Source: Bacteroidales bacterium UBA1711 (GTDB taxonomy: Bacteria > Bacteroidota > Bacteroidia > Bacteroidales > P3). From it: a stretch of DNA of 18,803 nucleotides. The translations under genes were made by a program, and so were the position numbers. Positions 11,972 through 18,803 of this stretch are shown piece by piece; the first letter of the stretch is position 1; each line of letters opens with the position of its first letter. The notes beneath the pieces were generated by a model. It was not told the DNA's origin. It saw nothing but the letters and a program-made list of their open reading frames with translations, and ran no database searches. Location of the stretch: contig DCJB01000040.1 of NCBI GenBank assembly GCA_002317325.1, forward strand, positions 1-18,803, read 5' to 3'.

Positions 11972-13399
11972 TCAGCGTGTGAGCTGGGCGTAGCGTATGG
12001 TTTTGAGGCGATAGTCGATGAGTTGGTCTGTGCGGTCGTTGAGGGCTTGTTGCAGCATGGTTTGGGCTTCGAGGAGCTCTTTCATGGTGGCCATGCCGGC
12101 ATCAAAGTAGTTGCGTACTTCGGCGTAGTTCTCTTGTGCGTCGCCTACCGCCTCGCTGCGGACGGCAATGAGCGAGTACGACTCGGCCAATTCGTTCTGG
12201 GCTTGGCGGATTTGCAGCACCATTTTCTCCTGCAGGTCGCGGCGGGTGTTCTCGGCTTGGCGGAGGGCCAGTTGCTCTTTCTTGATTTTGTGGGCGCCCT
12301 CCCACCAGCCGGTCAGCGGAACGCTGAGGGTGGCGAATACCAGCCCGTTGTGGGTGAATTGGTCGCCGAGGAGGTTGTTGGCTCCGTAGGTGGCGCCGAG
12401 TGCGGCCTGGGGTAGCGCCTCGCCCGCAGCCATCTTGCCCTGTAGGCGGGCGGCCTCCACGCTGAGGTCGAGGAGGCTGCTTTCTACCCTCCGTTCCGCC
12501 GCCTGGCGGGGGTCGGCAAGGAGGGGCAGCGGCGGAGCCGGTTCGAGGCCTATGGCGGCGGGCCGGTAGTCGGCGCTGTCGTAGGATTTGCCCATGTATT
12601 GGCACAGCGCCATGGCGGCCAGCTGGCGGCCGTTGGTCAGCTGGGTGGCGGCGGCCTTCAGCTCGCTTTGTTTCAGCCGCACTTTCAGCAGGTCGTTGCG
12701 GCTCATCAGCCCACCCTCCACCGCTGCTTCGGCATCCCGCTCAAGGGTGTCCAACAGTCGGGCCGCCGCGGCCACGGTCTTCTGCTTCTCGTCCAGCGAC
12801 ACTATCTGCCAAAAAAGCGAGGCTACGTTCAGCTCCACCTCGTCGCGGGTCATGACCAGCCGCAGTTCGGCGGCCTGAACGCCTATGGCGGCCAGCCGGT
12901 TGCCGTTCACTATGCGCCCGCCCGCAAAGACGGGCTGCGTCACCATGGCGTTGGCAAAAATGCCGTGTTGAAGCATCTGCACTTGGGCTTCGACCGAAAA
13001 GCGGTCCACGAAGTCCTGCACCATCTGCTGCAGGTTCACCCGCACCCCCATCAGGTCGAGGAAGTTCTGTAGGTCGTCCATTTGCTCTTCGAGGGTCTGC
13101 CCGTCGAATGAGGCGGTTATCTTGGTATGTTCGTCATTGCTCGAAAAGGTCTTGTCTATCAGCGGTCGGTAGGCATGAAAACCGCCAGCCATGAGGCTGG
13201 CCGAGGGGAAGTACTTGGTGAAGGCCGCCCGGCGGACCTCCTTGGCTGCGCCAATGTCGAGGAGGGCGTTTTTCATGGCCGCCTGGCTTTGCAGCGCCCA
13301 TGCCGTGCAGCTGTCCATGGTCAGCTGCACCACGGGGCGTTGGGCGCGGAGGGGGACGAGGGCGAGCAGACCGGCTATGAGGAGGAGGCTTTTTTTCAT
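11972..13399 (-). CDS. TolC family outer-membrane efflux protein
   Basis: Predicted protein of 475 residues; the ATG at 13399 is chosen because it begins a signal peptide (MKKSLLLIAGLLALVPLRAQ). The frame is open up to 13606 but that part is out-of-frame sequence of the permease gene. The body has the heptad-rich helical pattern and paired repeats of TolC-type outer-membrane factors: an N-terminal half with TMDSCTAWALQSQAAMKNA, long Ala/Gln/Glu-rich coiled-coil helices, and a C-terminal RNYFDAGMATMKELLEAQTMLQQA segment typical of the second repeat. It forms the outer-membrane exit duct of a tripartite pump. Spacing of 67 bases after the RND permease gene fits an operon in the order MFP-RND-OMF. 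Confidence 0.92.
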   Translation of the reverse strand: MKKSLLLIAGLLALVPLRAQRPVVQLTMDSCTAWALQSQAAMKNALLDIGAAKEVRRAAFTKYFPSASLMAGGFHAYRPLIDKTFSSNDEHTKITASFDGQTLEEQMDDLQNFLDLMGVRVNLQQMVQDFVDRFSVEAQVQMLQHGIFANAMVTQPVFAGGRIVNGNRLAAIGVQAAELRLVMTRDEVELNVASLFWQIVSLDEKQKTVAAAARLLDTLERDAEAAVEGGLMSRNDLLKVRLKQSELKAAATQLTNGRQLAAMALCQYMGKSYDSADYRPAAIGLEPAPPLPLLADPRQAAERRVESSLLDLSVEAARLQGKMAAGEALPQAALGATYGANNLLGDQFTHNGLVFATLSVPLTGWWEGAHKIKKEQLALRQAENTRRDLQEKMVLQIRQAQNELAESYSLIAVRSEAVGDAQENYAEVRNYFDAGMATMKELLEAQTMLQQALNDRTDQLIDYRLKTIRYAQLTR

Positions 13400-13466
13400 G
13401 AGTGGGTGAAAGGTGACGACTATGTGACGAGTGGTTTGGTATGCTGTAGCTGTTCCGCTTGTTGTC

Positions 13467-16400
13467 TCACAGTTCCATGGGTCTCTTTTTGTCGAACAGT
13501 TTCCAGTAGGCCACCGGTAGGACGGTGACGATGAGGGCGATGGCAAACAGGGTGCCGAAGCAGATGACAATGCCCATGGGCATCCACAGCGTGCTGCGGT
13601 GCACAATCATGGGGATGACGCCCACCGCGGTGGTGGCGCTGGTGAGGAAGATGGGCCTCATGCGGCGGCAGCCGGCCTCGAAGGCCACCTCTTTCAGCGG
13701 CCGCCCCTCGGCCCGCAGCTCCTCGGCGTAGTCGAACATGACTATGGTGTTGCGCACATTGATGCCGATGAGGCTCACTATGCCTATGATGGCCGTGAGG
13801 CTCACGTCGGAGCCGAATACCCACAGCCCCACAAAGCCGCCCAAGAGGCAGAGGCTGGTGCCGCAGAGCGAGAGCAGGGTGAGGCGTATCTTCTTGAAGT
13901 TGAAAAGCAGGAAGAAGAAGACTATCAGCACGGCGGCAATCAGTCCGATGATGATGCCGCCCATGTTGTCGGCGTTCACCTCGTCCAGTCCGCCGTAGGA
14001 CATCTCCACGCCTTGGGGCAGCCTCGGCTCAAACTCGTTCTCTATCCAGGGCTTGATTTTCCCCATCACCACGGGCTGGCTGCACCCGAAGCCGAGGTCG
14101 GCGCCCACGGTTATGCAGGGGCGGCCGTTGCGGTGGGGTATCTCGGCGGGCTGCCAGTCGGCCTCGATGTCGGCCACCTGCCGCAGCGGCACCCACACGC
14201 CCGGCACAGCCGTGGGCACAAGGGTGTTCTTCAGTTTGTCGTAGTCGTCGGGGCCGCCGTCATAATCGACTTTGAATTTCACCTGCAGGGCGTAGTCGCC
14301 CTCCCACAGGGTGGTGACGGGCAGCCCCCCGAAGAGGGCGGCGAGGTTGGCCGAAAGCACCGCCTTGGTGACTCCGAGGCGCGAAGCCTCTTCGGGCTTG
14401 AGGGTGATGCGTGCCGAGGGACGGAAGCCGTCGCAGTCGCTGTGCACCCACACCAAGTCGCCGCCCAACTGGTTCATATAGGTCTTCAGCGTGTCGGCAT
14501 ACTCGCGCAGCAGCGCCAAGTCGTCGCCGCGCAGCCGCACCTCCACGGGGTTTTTCACCCCCTGATAGTCGAGTTGCTTCACCCTTATCACCGCATTGGG
14601 ATAGTGGTTGACGTAGCTGTCCTTGTAACGCTGCACCACCCGCTCGGTCACGTCGTAGCCGCGGGTGAGCACTATCATCTGGGCGTAGTTCTTGGCGGGC
14701 ATATTGGGCGAGTAGGCCGCCATGAACCGGGGCGAGCTGCTGCCCACAAAGGTGGTGACGGACTTGATGTCGGGGTCGCCCTGCAGCACCTTCTCAAACT
14801 GGGTGCATACCCGCTGGGTCTGGCCGAGCGTGGCGCCGTCGGGCAGATATATCTCCACGGCGAAACTGTCGCGCTCGGCTTTGGGCATGAGCTGGAGGGG
14901 CAGGTGCAGAAACAGCAGCACGGCCAGCGTCACCGAGAGCAGCCCCGCCCCGATGGTGGGCCACGGGTGGCGGAAGCAGAGGCGGAGCAGCTTTTCGTAG
15001 CCCCCCTCGAGGGCGGCAAAGAACTTGTTCTGCAGCCGGGCGCCGATGGTGGGCTTGCGCATGGGCATCGTGTCGGCGGGCTTTATCATCTTCTGCTCAA
15101 GCCACGGGGTGAGCAGCATGGCCAATGCCAGCGATATGCCGAGCGATATGCTGATGGTGGTGGGGAAGAACTTGACAAAGTCGGCCAGCGGCCCCACCAT
15201 GGTGAACAGGAAGGGGGAGAAGATGGCGCAGATGGAAATGGTGGCTACTAATAGCGAGGGGAAGAAGGTCTTGGCGCTGTGCAGGGCTGCCGCCCAGGGC
15301 TTCTCGCCGTGCCGCAGGTTCTCCATATAGCCGTCAATCATCACTATGCTGTCATCCACTATCATCCCGAGGGTGACTATGAGGGCGGCGAGGGTGACGG
15401 TGTTCATTTCAAACCCGATGATGTACATCACCGACAGGGTGATGGCCGTGGTGAGCGGTATCTCGATGGCGGGAATGAGGGCCGAGGTGAGGGGAAAGAG
15501 CAGCAGCATTACCGCAATGACCACGAGAATGGCGGTGATGAGGTCTTTGAGGAACGACCGTATGCTGTCGTCCACCACCTTGGGCAGGTCGGTGATACGC
15601 GCCACTTCCACCCCGTCGGGCAGGGTCCGCTGGAACTCTTTCAGCACCTCATCCACCCTCTCGCCGAACTTCACTATGTTGTTCCCCGACTGCATTTCTA
15701 TACTCAGCACCAAGGCGTTGTTGCCGTCTTTGGTGATGTAGCTCTTCGGGTCGGCATAGCGGCGCTCTATCCGTGCCAAGTCGCACAGCCGCACGGCGCG
15801 GTCCATGGCGGGGGTGCAGATTATCTGCTGGCCCAGCTCGCGCTCCGACTGGCAGGGACTCTCGACGTGCAGCGGCACCTCCTCGGTCTCTCCCTCCAGT
15901 GTGCCGCCCACACTCAGCAGCCCCTGCGTGAGCAGCTGGGCGGTGAGCTGCTGGTAGCTGAGGCCGTAGGAGGCCAGCCGCTCGCGGTCCACCACTATGT
16001 CTATCTCTTCGTGCTGCTCGCCGAATGACTTGATGTTGCCCACCGCCGGCACGCTGCGCAGCTGCTTCTTCAGCAGGTCCATGTATCGCTCCATTTCGCG
16101 GTAGGTCTTCTCGCGGCTCGACATGGAGACCAGCAGCGACGAGGTGTTGCCGAAGTCATCTACCACCACCAAGGCCAGCACCCCGGCCGGCAGCTGGGCT
16201 TTGAAGTCCTTCAGCCCGTGGCGTATCTTGCTCCACACCTGGGTCTGGTTCATCACGCTGTTGACCAGTTCTACATACACATACACGATGCCCTCTTTCG
16301 TGTAGCTGTGGGTGCGTTCTTTGTTCACCTCCTGAAAGGTGAACAGGTATTCTTCCAACGGGGTGGTGACCTGCTGCTCCACCTCCTCGGGGGTGGCGCC

Positions 16401-16565
16401 CGGATAGGCGGCCGCCACTATCCCCTGCCGGATGACGAACTCGGGGAACTCCTGCTTGTTCATCTCGTCGAGGCCGTATATGCCGAATGCTACCAGCATC
16501 GCCACCAACAAGAACACAATCTTGGGGTTGCCCATCACGGTCTCAACAAATCCCGTCTTTTTCAT
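13467..16565 (-). CDS. RND family efflux permease (AcrB/HAE-type)
   Basis: Predicted inner-membrane protein of 1032 residues, the usual length. The duplicated RND layout is visible: TM1 (about 14-32), a first periplasmic loop with PGATPEEVEQQVTTPLEE, a TM2-6 block (about 341-490), a loop, TM7 (about 537-555), a second periplasmic loop, and TM8-12 (about 868-1022). The proton-relay Asp pair of TM4 is present (GMIVDDSIVMIDGYMENL, Asp404 and Asp405). In TM10 the position of the essential Lys of AcrB is Arg (GINVRNTIVMFD, Arg938). It should export substrates using the proton gradient, together with the adjacent membrane-fusion and TolC-type proteins. Substrate cannot be deduced. Confidence 0.94.
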   Translation of the reverse strand: MKKTGFVETVMGNPKIVFLLVAMLVAFGIYGLDEMNKQEFPEFVIRQGIVAAAYPGATPEEVEQQVTTPLEEYLFTFQEVNKERTHSYTKEGIVYVYVELVNSVMNQTQVWSKIRHGLKDFKAQLPAGVLALVVVDDFGNTSSLLVSMSSREKTYREMERYMDLLKKQLRSVPAVGNIKSFGEQHEEIDIVVDRERLASYGLSYQQLTAQLLTQGLLSVGGTLEGETEEVPLHVESPCQSERELGQQIICTPAMDRAVRLCDLARIERRYADPKSYITKDGNNALVLSIEMQSGNNIVKFGERVDEVLKEFQRTLPDGVEVARITDLPKVVDDSIRSFLKDLITAILVVIAVMLLLFPLTSALIPAIEIPLTTAITLSVMYIIGFEMNTVTLAALIVTLGMIVDDSIVMIDGYMENLRHGEKPWAAALHSAKTFFPSLLVATISICAIFSPFLFTMVGPLADFVKFFPTTISISLGISLALAMLLTPWLEQKMIKPADTMPMRKPTIGARLQNKFFAALEGGYEKLLRLCFRHPWPTIGAGLLSVTLAVLLFLHLPLQLMPKAERDSFAVEIYLPDGATLGQTQRVCTQFEKVLQGDPDIKSVTTFVGSSSPRFMAAYSPNMPAKNYAQMIVLTRGYDVTERVVQRYKDSYVNHYPNAVIRVKQLDYQGVKNPVEVRLRGDDLALLREYADTLKTYMNQLGGDLVWVHSDCDGFRPSARITLKPEEASRLGVTKAVLSANLAALFGGLPVTTLWEGDYALQVKFKVDYDGGPDDYDKLKNTLVPTAVPGVWVPLRQVADIEADWQPAEIPHRNGRPCITVGADLGFGCSQPVVMGKIKPWIENEFEPRLPQGVEMSYGGLDEVNADNMGGIIIGLIAAVLIVFFFLLFNFKKIRLTLLSLCGTSLCLLGGFVGLWVFGSDVSLTAIIGIVSLIGINVRNTIVMFDYAEELRAEGRPLKEVAFEAGCRRMRPIFLTSATTAVGVIPMIVHRSTLWMPMGIVICFGTLFAIALIVTVLPVAYWKLFDKKRPMEL

Positions 16566-16620
16566 ACTGTTGTTGGGTGGTTGGCTATTGCAGCGCGTCG
16601 CACTAATGCCGCCGCTGCCA

Positions 16621-16627
16621 CCCCCCC
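16621..16627. repeat. Poly-C/G tract of seven upstream of the RND gene
   Basis: Seven consecutive C on the plus strand (G7 in the transcript direction), 55 bases upstream of the permease start and 14 bases from the heptanucleotide repeat. Homopolymer runs of this type can vary in length, but seven is modest. Confidence 0.5.
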
Positions 16628-16640
16628 GTAATCTATAAAC

Positions 16641-16675
16641 AATTCACAATTCACAATTCACAATTCACAATTCAC
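16641..16675. repeat. Heptanucleotide microsatellite (AATTCAC)5
   Basis: Five perfect copies of AATTCAC at 16641-16675, in the 112-base gap between the membrane-fusion gene (stop at 16678) and the RND permease (start at 16565). The unit length of 7 is not a multiple of three and the array is noncoding, so copy-number changes would alter spacing inside the transcript without disturbing a reading frame. Confidence 0.95.
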
Positions 16676-16677
16676 CC

Positions 16678-17703
16678 TCAATAACACACCCTCGTGCCTT
16701 CCGACAGTTTCAGCACGCCGTCAACAATCACTTTCTCGCCGGCGGCAATGCCGTCTGTGACCAGCACGCCGGTGGCGGTGAGGTCCCCGATGACCACAGC
16801 GCGGCGGCGGGCCGTGCTGTCCGCAGCCACCCACACATAGCGGCTGCCGTCGTTGGCCAGCTGCACCGCGCGTCCGGGCAGCTCAATGCCGCTGCTGCGG
16901 TCCCCTCCCCAAATGCGGCAGCCGCACACCATGCCGGGCAGCGCCCCGGCGGGCGTCCGCCTCAGCTCCACACGGCAGCTGTAGCAGTGCGACACCTCGT
17001 CGGGACTCACGTCTATACTCTCCACCGTGCCCTTCAGGCCCCGTCCGCCCTGCTCGGCAAGGGCGTTGATGTCCACCGTCACGGGGGTCCCTTGGCGGAT
17101 GAGCGCCATATCCACTTCGGGCACGCTCATGCGCACATACAGGCGGCTCAAATCCACAATCTCCATCACCGGCACGCCGGGTGCCATGCGGCTTCCCACC
17201 TCGGCGCGCACACGGCACACCGTGCCCCCCACGGGGGCGTAGAGACGGCAGTCCTCCAACGACTGGCGGGCGATGTTGTATGTGCTCTGCGCCTGGTTGA
17301 GCCGGGTCTCTACCTCCACCCACTTGATGTCGGGCAGCGACCCCTTCTCATGCACCATGCGGGCGCGGCCGTATGCGTCGCGGGCCTGCTCGAGGGTGGC
17401 CTTGGCGGCATTGCAGGCCTCGGCGGCGTTGCGGCTGTCAACGCTCCCTATCAGGTCGCCGGCCTTCACCCGCTGCCCCTCGCGCGCCGCAACCATGGTG
17501 ACGACCCCGCCGTTGCCGAAACTCACCGGCACCGCCGCGGCCCCCTCTACCGAACCCACATAGCTGCGGCTGCCCCCTGCCGAGCCGTCCTCGGCCGTCA
17601 CCACCGTCACGGGCACGGGCCGACGCTCGGCTGCCGTCTTCTGGTCGGCGCACGCCGCCGCCAGCAGTGCGGCGGCGGCCACCCACAGCGTCCGCCGCCT
17701 CAT
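16678..17703 (-). CDS. RND efflux membrane-fusion (periplasmic adaptor) lipoprotein
   Basis: Predicted protein of 341 residues. The ATG at 17703 overlaps the stop of the upstream gene (ATGA) and begins a lipoprotein-type signal MRRRTLWVAAAALLAAAC, with acylation likely at Cys18. The HlyD/AcrA layout is seen: a first beta strand and lipoyl half (VPVSFGNGGVVTMVAAREGQRVKAGD), a helical hairpin rich in Ala/Glu (about 75-130), the second lipoyl half (LYAPVGGTVCRVRAEVGS), a beta-barrel (LYVRMSVPEVDMALIRQG, VTVDINAL), and a membrane-proximal part ending VIVDGVLKLSEGT. The frame is open upstream to 18288, but that would be another frame of the preceding gene. It links the RND permease to the TolC-type channel. 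Confidence 0.93.
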   Translation of the reverse strand: MRRRTLWVAAAALLAAACADQKTAAERRPVPVTVVTAEDGSAGGSRSYVGSVEGAAAVPVSFGNGGVVTMVAAREGQRVKAGDLIGSVDSRNAAEACNAAKATLEQARDAYGRARMVHEKGSLPDIKWVEVETRLNQAQSTYNIARQSLEDCRLYAPVGGTVCRVRAEVGSRMAPGVPVMEIVDLSRLYVRMSVPEVDMALIRQGTPVTVDINALAEQGGRGLKGTVESIDVSPDEVSHCYSCRVELRRTPAGALPGMVCGCRIWGGDRSSGIELPGRAVQLANDGSRYVWVAADSTARRRAVVIGDLTATGVLVTDGIAAGEKVIVDGVLKLSEGTRVCY

Positions 17704-18260
17704 AGTTCGCGCGCCTCCTTCTTGAGAAAGGCCAGCGCCTCGGCGGTGGGCAGCGCGCCGGCGGCTGCGGTGGCGAATACCGAGCTGGCCAACCGGGCGG
17801 GGTCGGCGTTGGCGGGCATGGTGATGGCGGCCGAGTTGATTATGCCTATCAGCTCTTCCTTGGCCTTGCGTATGCGGGCCCAGACCTCGTCCGAGAGATA
17901 CACCTGCTGGCTGAGGTTGTGCTCCCACTCGTCGCGCACCGCACGGGTCATGGCGTTCTGCAGCGCCTTGGCCTCCATGCCGGGCTGGTAGCAGCGCAGC
18001 ACGAGGCTCTCGGGCGCTATGCGCTCCAGATAGAGCGCCATGCGCTCGTATGCCTGCAGGCGCAGGGGGGTGACCATCTTCGCCGTCTCGCAGTGTTCGT
18101 CTATGCGCATTTGCAGCATCTGCGTTTTCTGCTGGTTGTCGAAGTAGCGCTTGACCACGCAGTAAAAGATGAAGCCGCCCACGGCTATCGACAGCAGCAT
18201 CGAGGCGGCCAGAATGAGTGCGAATATCAGCATGATGTCTGAGTTTTCTAAGTATTCCAC
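17700..18260 (-). CDS. DUF7935-like Bacteroidota membrane-anchored helical protein
   Basis: Predicted protein of 186 residues starting at GTG 18260, with ATG 18233 as an alternative. A single N-terminal transmembrane segment (about residues 10-36) is followed by a mostly helical domain. Conserved-looking blocks are LRLQAYERMALYLERIAPESLVLR, then DEWEHNLSQQVYLSDEVWARIRKAKEELIGIINSA. I recognise this pattern as a Bacteroidota-specific family without known function, which I believe is DUF7935; the name is from memory. Its stop overlaps the start of the membrane-fusion gene by ATGA, so the two are probably translated together. No enzymatic motif is visible. A role in assembling or regulating the pump is possible but only suggested by position. 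Confidence 0.75.
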   Translation of the reverse strand: MEYLENSDIMLIFALILAASMLLSIAVGGFIFYCVVKRYFDNQQKTQMLQMRIDEHCETAKMVTPLRLQAYERMALYLERIAPESLVLRCYQPGMEAKALQNAMTRAVRDEWEHNLSQQVYLSDEVWARIRKAKEELIGIINSAAITMPANADPARLASSVFATAAAGALPTAEALAFLKKEAREL

Positions 18261-18323
18261 GATTGAGTAATTGGGGCTGGGGGCACACTGTCCGGGTGCG
18301 ATACAGTCGGCCGCGGCAGCCGG

Positions 18324-18632
18324 TTAATAAACGAGTTCTGTGGTTCCATGGCAGTTGCGTCCTGCATTAATCCCCTCAGATTTGGCGTTCATCAGCTCGG
18401 CCGGATTCTCTCCGTATGCCTTGCTGAGTGCCTGGGCATCCTTGCCGCTGTACTTCTCTCTGCAATCGTCCTTCATCTCGTCCATTTCATGCAGACAGTC
18501 TTCATACTCCTCCATTGAGGTCTTCAGCATGCAGTCGCAATTCTTCTCGGCCAACTTTTTTCCATCAGCGGCAGGGTTGCCGCATGAGGCCATAGCAAAC
18601 AACAGTGCGGCGGAACTGGCCATCAATAACAT
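18324..18632 (-). CDS. Small Cys-rich putative lipoprotein
   Basis: Predicted protein of 102 residues. The N-terminus MLLMASSAALLFAMASC looks like a lipoprotein h-region with acylation at Cys17, but it lacks the usual positive charges. The mature part has five more Cys (NCDCML, EDCL, DDC, NCHG) and many acidic residues; I do not recognise a named family. ATG at 18632 is the only in-frame start: the frame is closed upstream by TGA. A better-looking start ATGAAAAAAC at 18660 is one base out of frame (see findings). Location is the inner leaflet of the outer membrane or the periplasm. It lies 63 bases before the pump operon and may be transcribed with it, as no clear promoter is seen between them. 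Confidence 0.72.
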   Translation of the reverse strand: MLLMASSAALLFAMASCGNPAADGKKLAEKNCDCMLKTSMEEYEDCLHEMDEMKDDCREKYSGKDAQALSKAYGENPAELMNAKSEGINAGRNCHGTTELVY

Positions 18633-18733
18633 TTTCTCATAATGGTAATAGTTTTTTCATGTTCGGATTCTGAGATTAACTAACTTGAAGACAGATTGAT
18701 TGAGAACCCCTGCAGACAACCCTCTTCCAAATG

Positions 18734-18741
18734 CAAATATA
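18734..18741 (-). promoter_or_regulatory. Candidate -7 element upstream of the small lipoprotein gene
   Basis: The minus strand reads TATATTTG, which fits TAnnTTTG. At 19 bases upstream the bases are TCTG (18764-18761), one mismatch from TTTG. The annotated start is about 100 bases downstream, giving an unusually long leader compared with the other genes here. Confidence 0.5.
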
Positions 18742-18778
18742 TGGAAAAAAAACGGATAATCAGAATCGTTTTTCCAAC

Positions 18779-18803
18779 CCCTTCTCACCCTTCTCACCCT
18801 TCT
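18779..18803. repeat. 9-bp direct repeat at the window edge
   Basis: CCCTTCTCA occurs at 18779-18787 and 18788-18796, and a third copy begins at 18797 and is cut by the window end. The true copy number cannot be seen. Confidence 0.7.

Noticed and set aside
13400..13606. N-terminal extension of the TolC-type protein
   Set aside because: These codons are an out-of-frame reading of the RND permease 3' end; a proper signal peptide begins at 13399.
13599..15251. 550-codon plus-strand open frame
   Set aside because: Antisense shadow of the RND permease with His/Gly/Val/Glu-rich composition typical of reversed GC-rich coding sequence.
17704..18288. N-terminal extension of the membrane-fusion protein
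   Set aside because: Overlaps the DUF7935-like gene in another frame and is Arg/His-rich; the lipoprotein signal begins at 17703.

Overview
The window looks like chromosomal DNA of a Bacteroidota species, most likely Bacteroidales. The clues are several TAnnTTTG-type -7 promoter elements, the lack of strong Shine-Dalgarno sites, a single-chain pyruvate:ferredoxin oxidoreductase, a PorE-like TPR/PD40/OmpA protein, DUF4143 ATPases, and a small envelope protein family (DUF7935-like) typical of the phylum. No rRNA, tRNA or CRISPR array was recognised. Apart from the partial gene at the left edge and a small relic after it, every gene is on the minus strand, so transcription runs right to left.

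Region 1 (1-140, +) is the 3' end of a pyruvate:ferredoxin (flavodoxin) oxidoreductase gene, followed by a hairpin. Region 2 (about 190-3800) is an AT-richer accessory patch between two housekeeping genes. It holds a DUF3791-like scrap, two different AAA_14/DUF4143 ATPases (432-1727 and 2109-3383), and a 3'-truncated C5 cytosine DNA methyltransferase fragment (3621-3800) whose start overlaps the end of miaA. Each ATPase gene is preceded by its own tandem direct-repeat array: four copies at 32-33 bp spacing (1773-1890) and five copies at exactly 23 bp spacing (3454-3562). Both repeat families, and a third repeat pair at 3615-3670, share an imperfect dyad core CAA-(1-2 nt)-TTG. These arrays look like operators or iterons matched to their ATPases and are the most interesting unexplained structure here.

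Region 3 (3787-7492) has miaA, which overlaps the end of a 927-residue PorE-like outer-membrane/periplasmic protein (signal peptide, TPR, PD40 propeller, carboxypeptidase-regulatory-like, OmpA). That protein carries an extra C-terminal domain that I read as a retropepsin-like aspartic protease fold whose catalytic D-T-G has become D-E-R, and a lysine-rich insertion inside its propeller.

Region 4 (7685-11872) is a compact run M23/LysM peptidase - trmD - clpP - dut - DUF1343 (NamZ-type exo-muramidase), with a canonical Bacteroidota promoter (TTTG-N19-TATCTTTG) just before the peptidase gene. It mixes cell-wall hydrolysis with housekeeping tRNA, protease and nucleotide functions.

Region 5 (11972-18260) is a tripartite RND efflux operon in the order DUF7935-like membrane protein - membrane-fusion lipoprotein - RND permease - TolC-type outer-membrane factor. 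It has an ATGA start/stop overlap between the first two genes and a heptanucleotide microsatellite before the permease. Region 6 (18324-18803) encodes a small Cys-rich lipoprotein with an awkward start, preceded by a -7-like element and, at the window edge, a 9-bp repeat.
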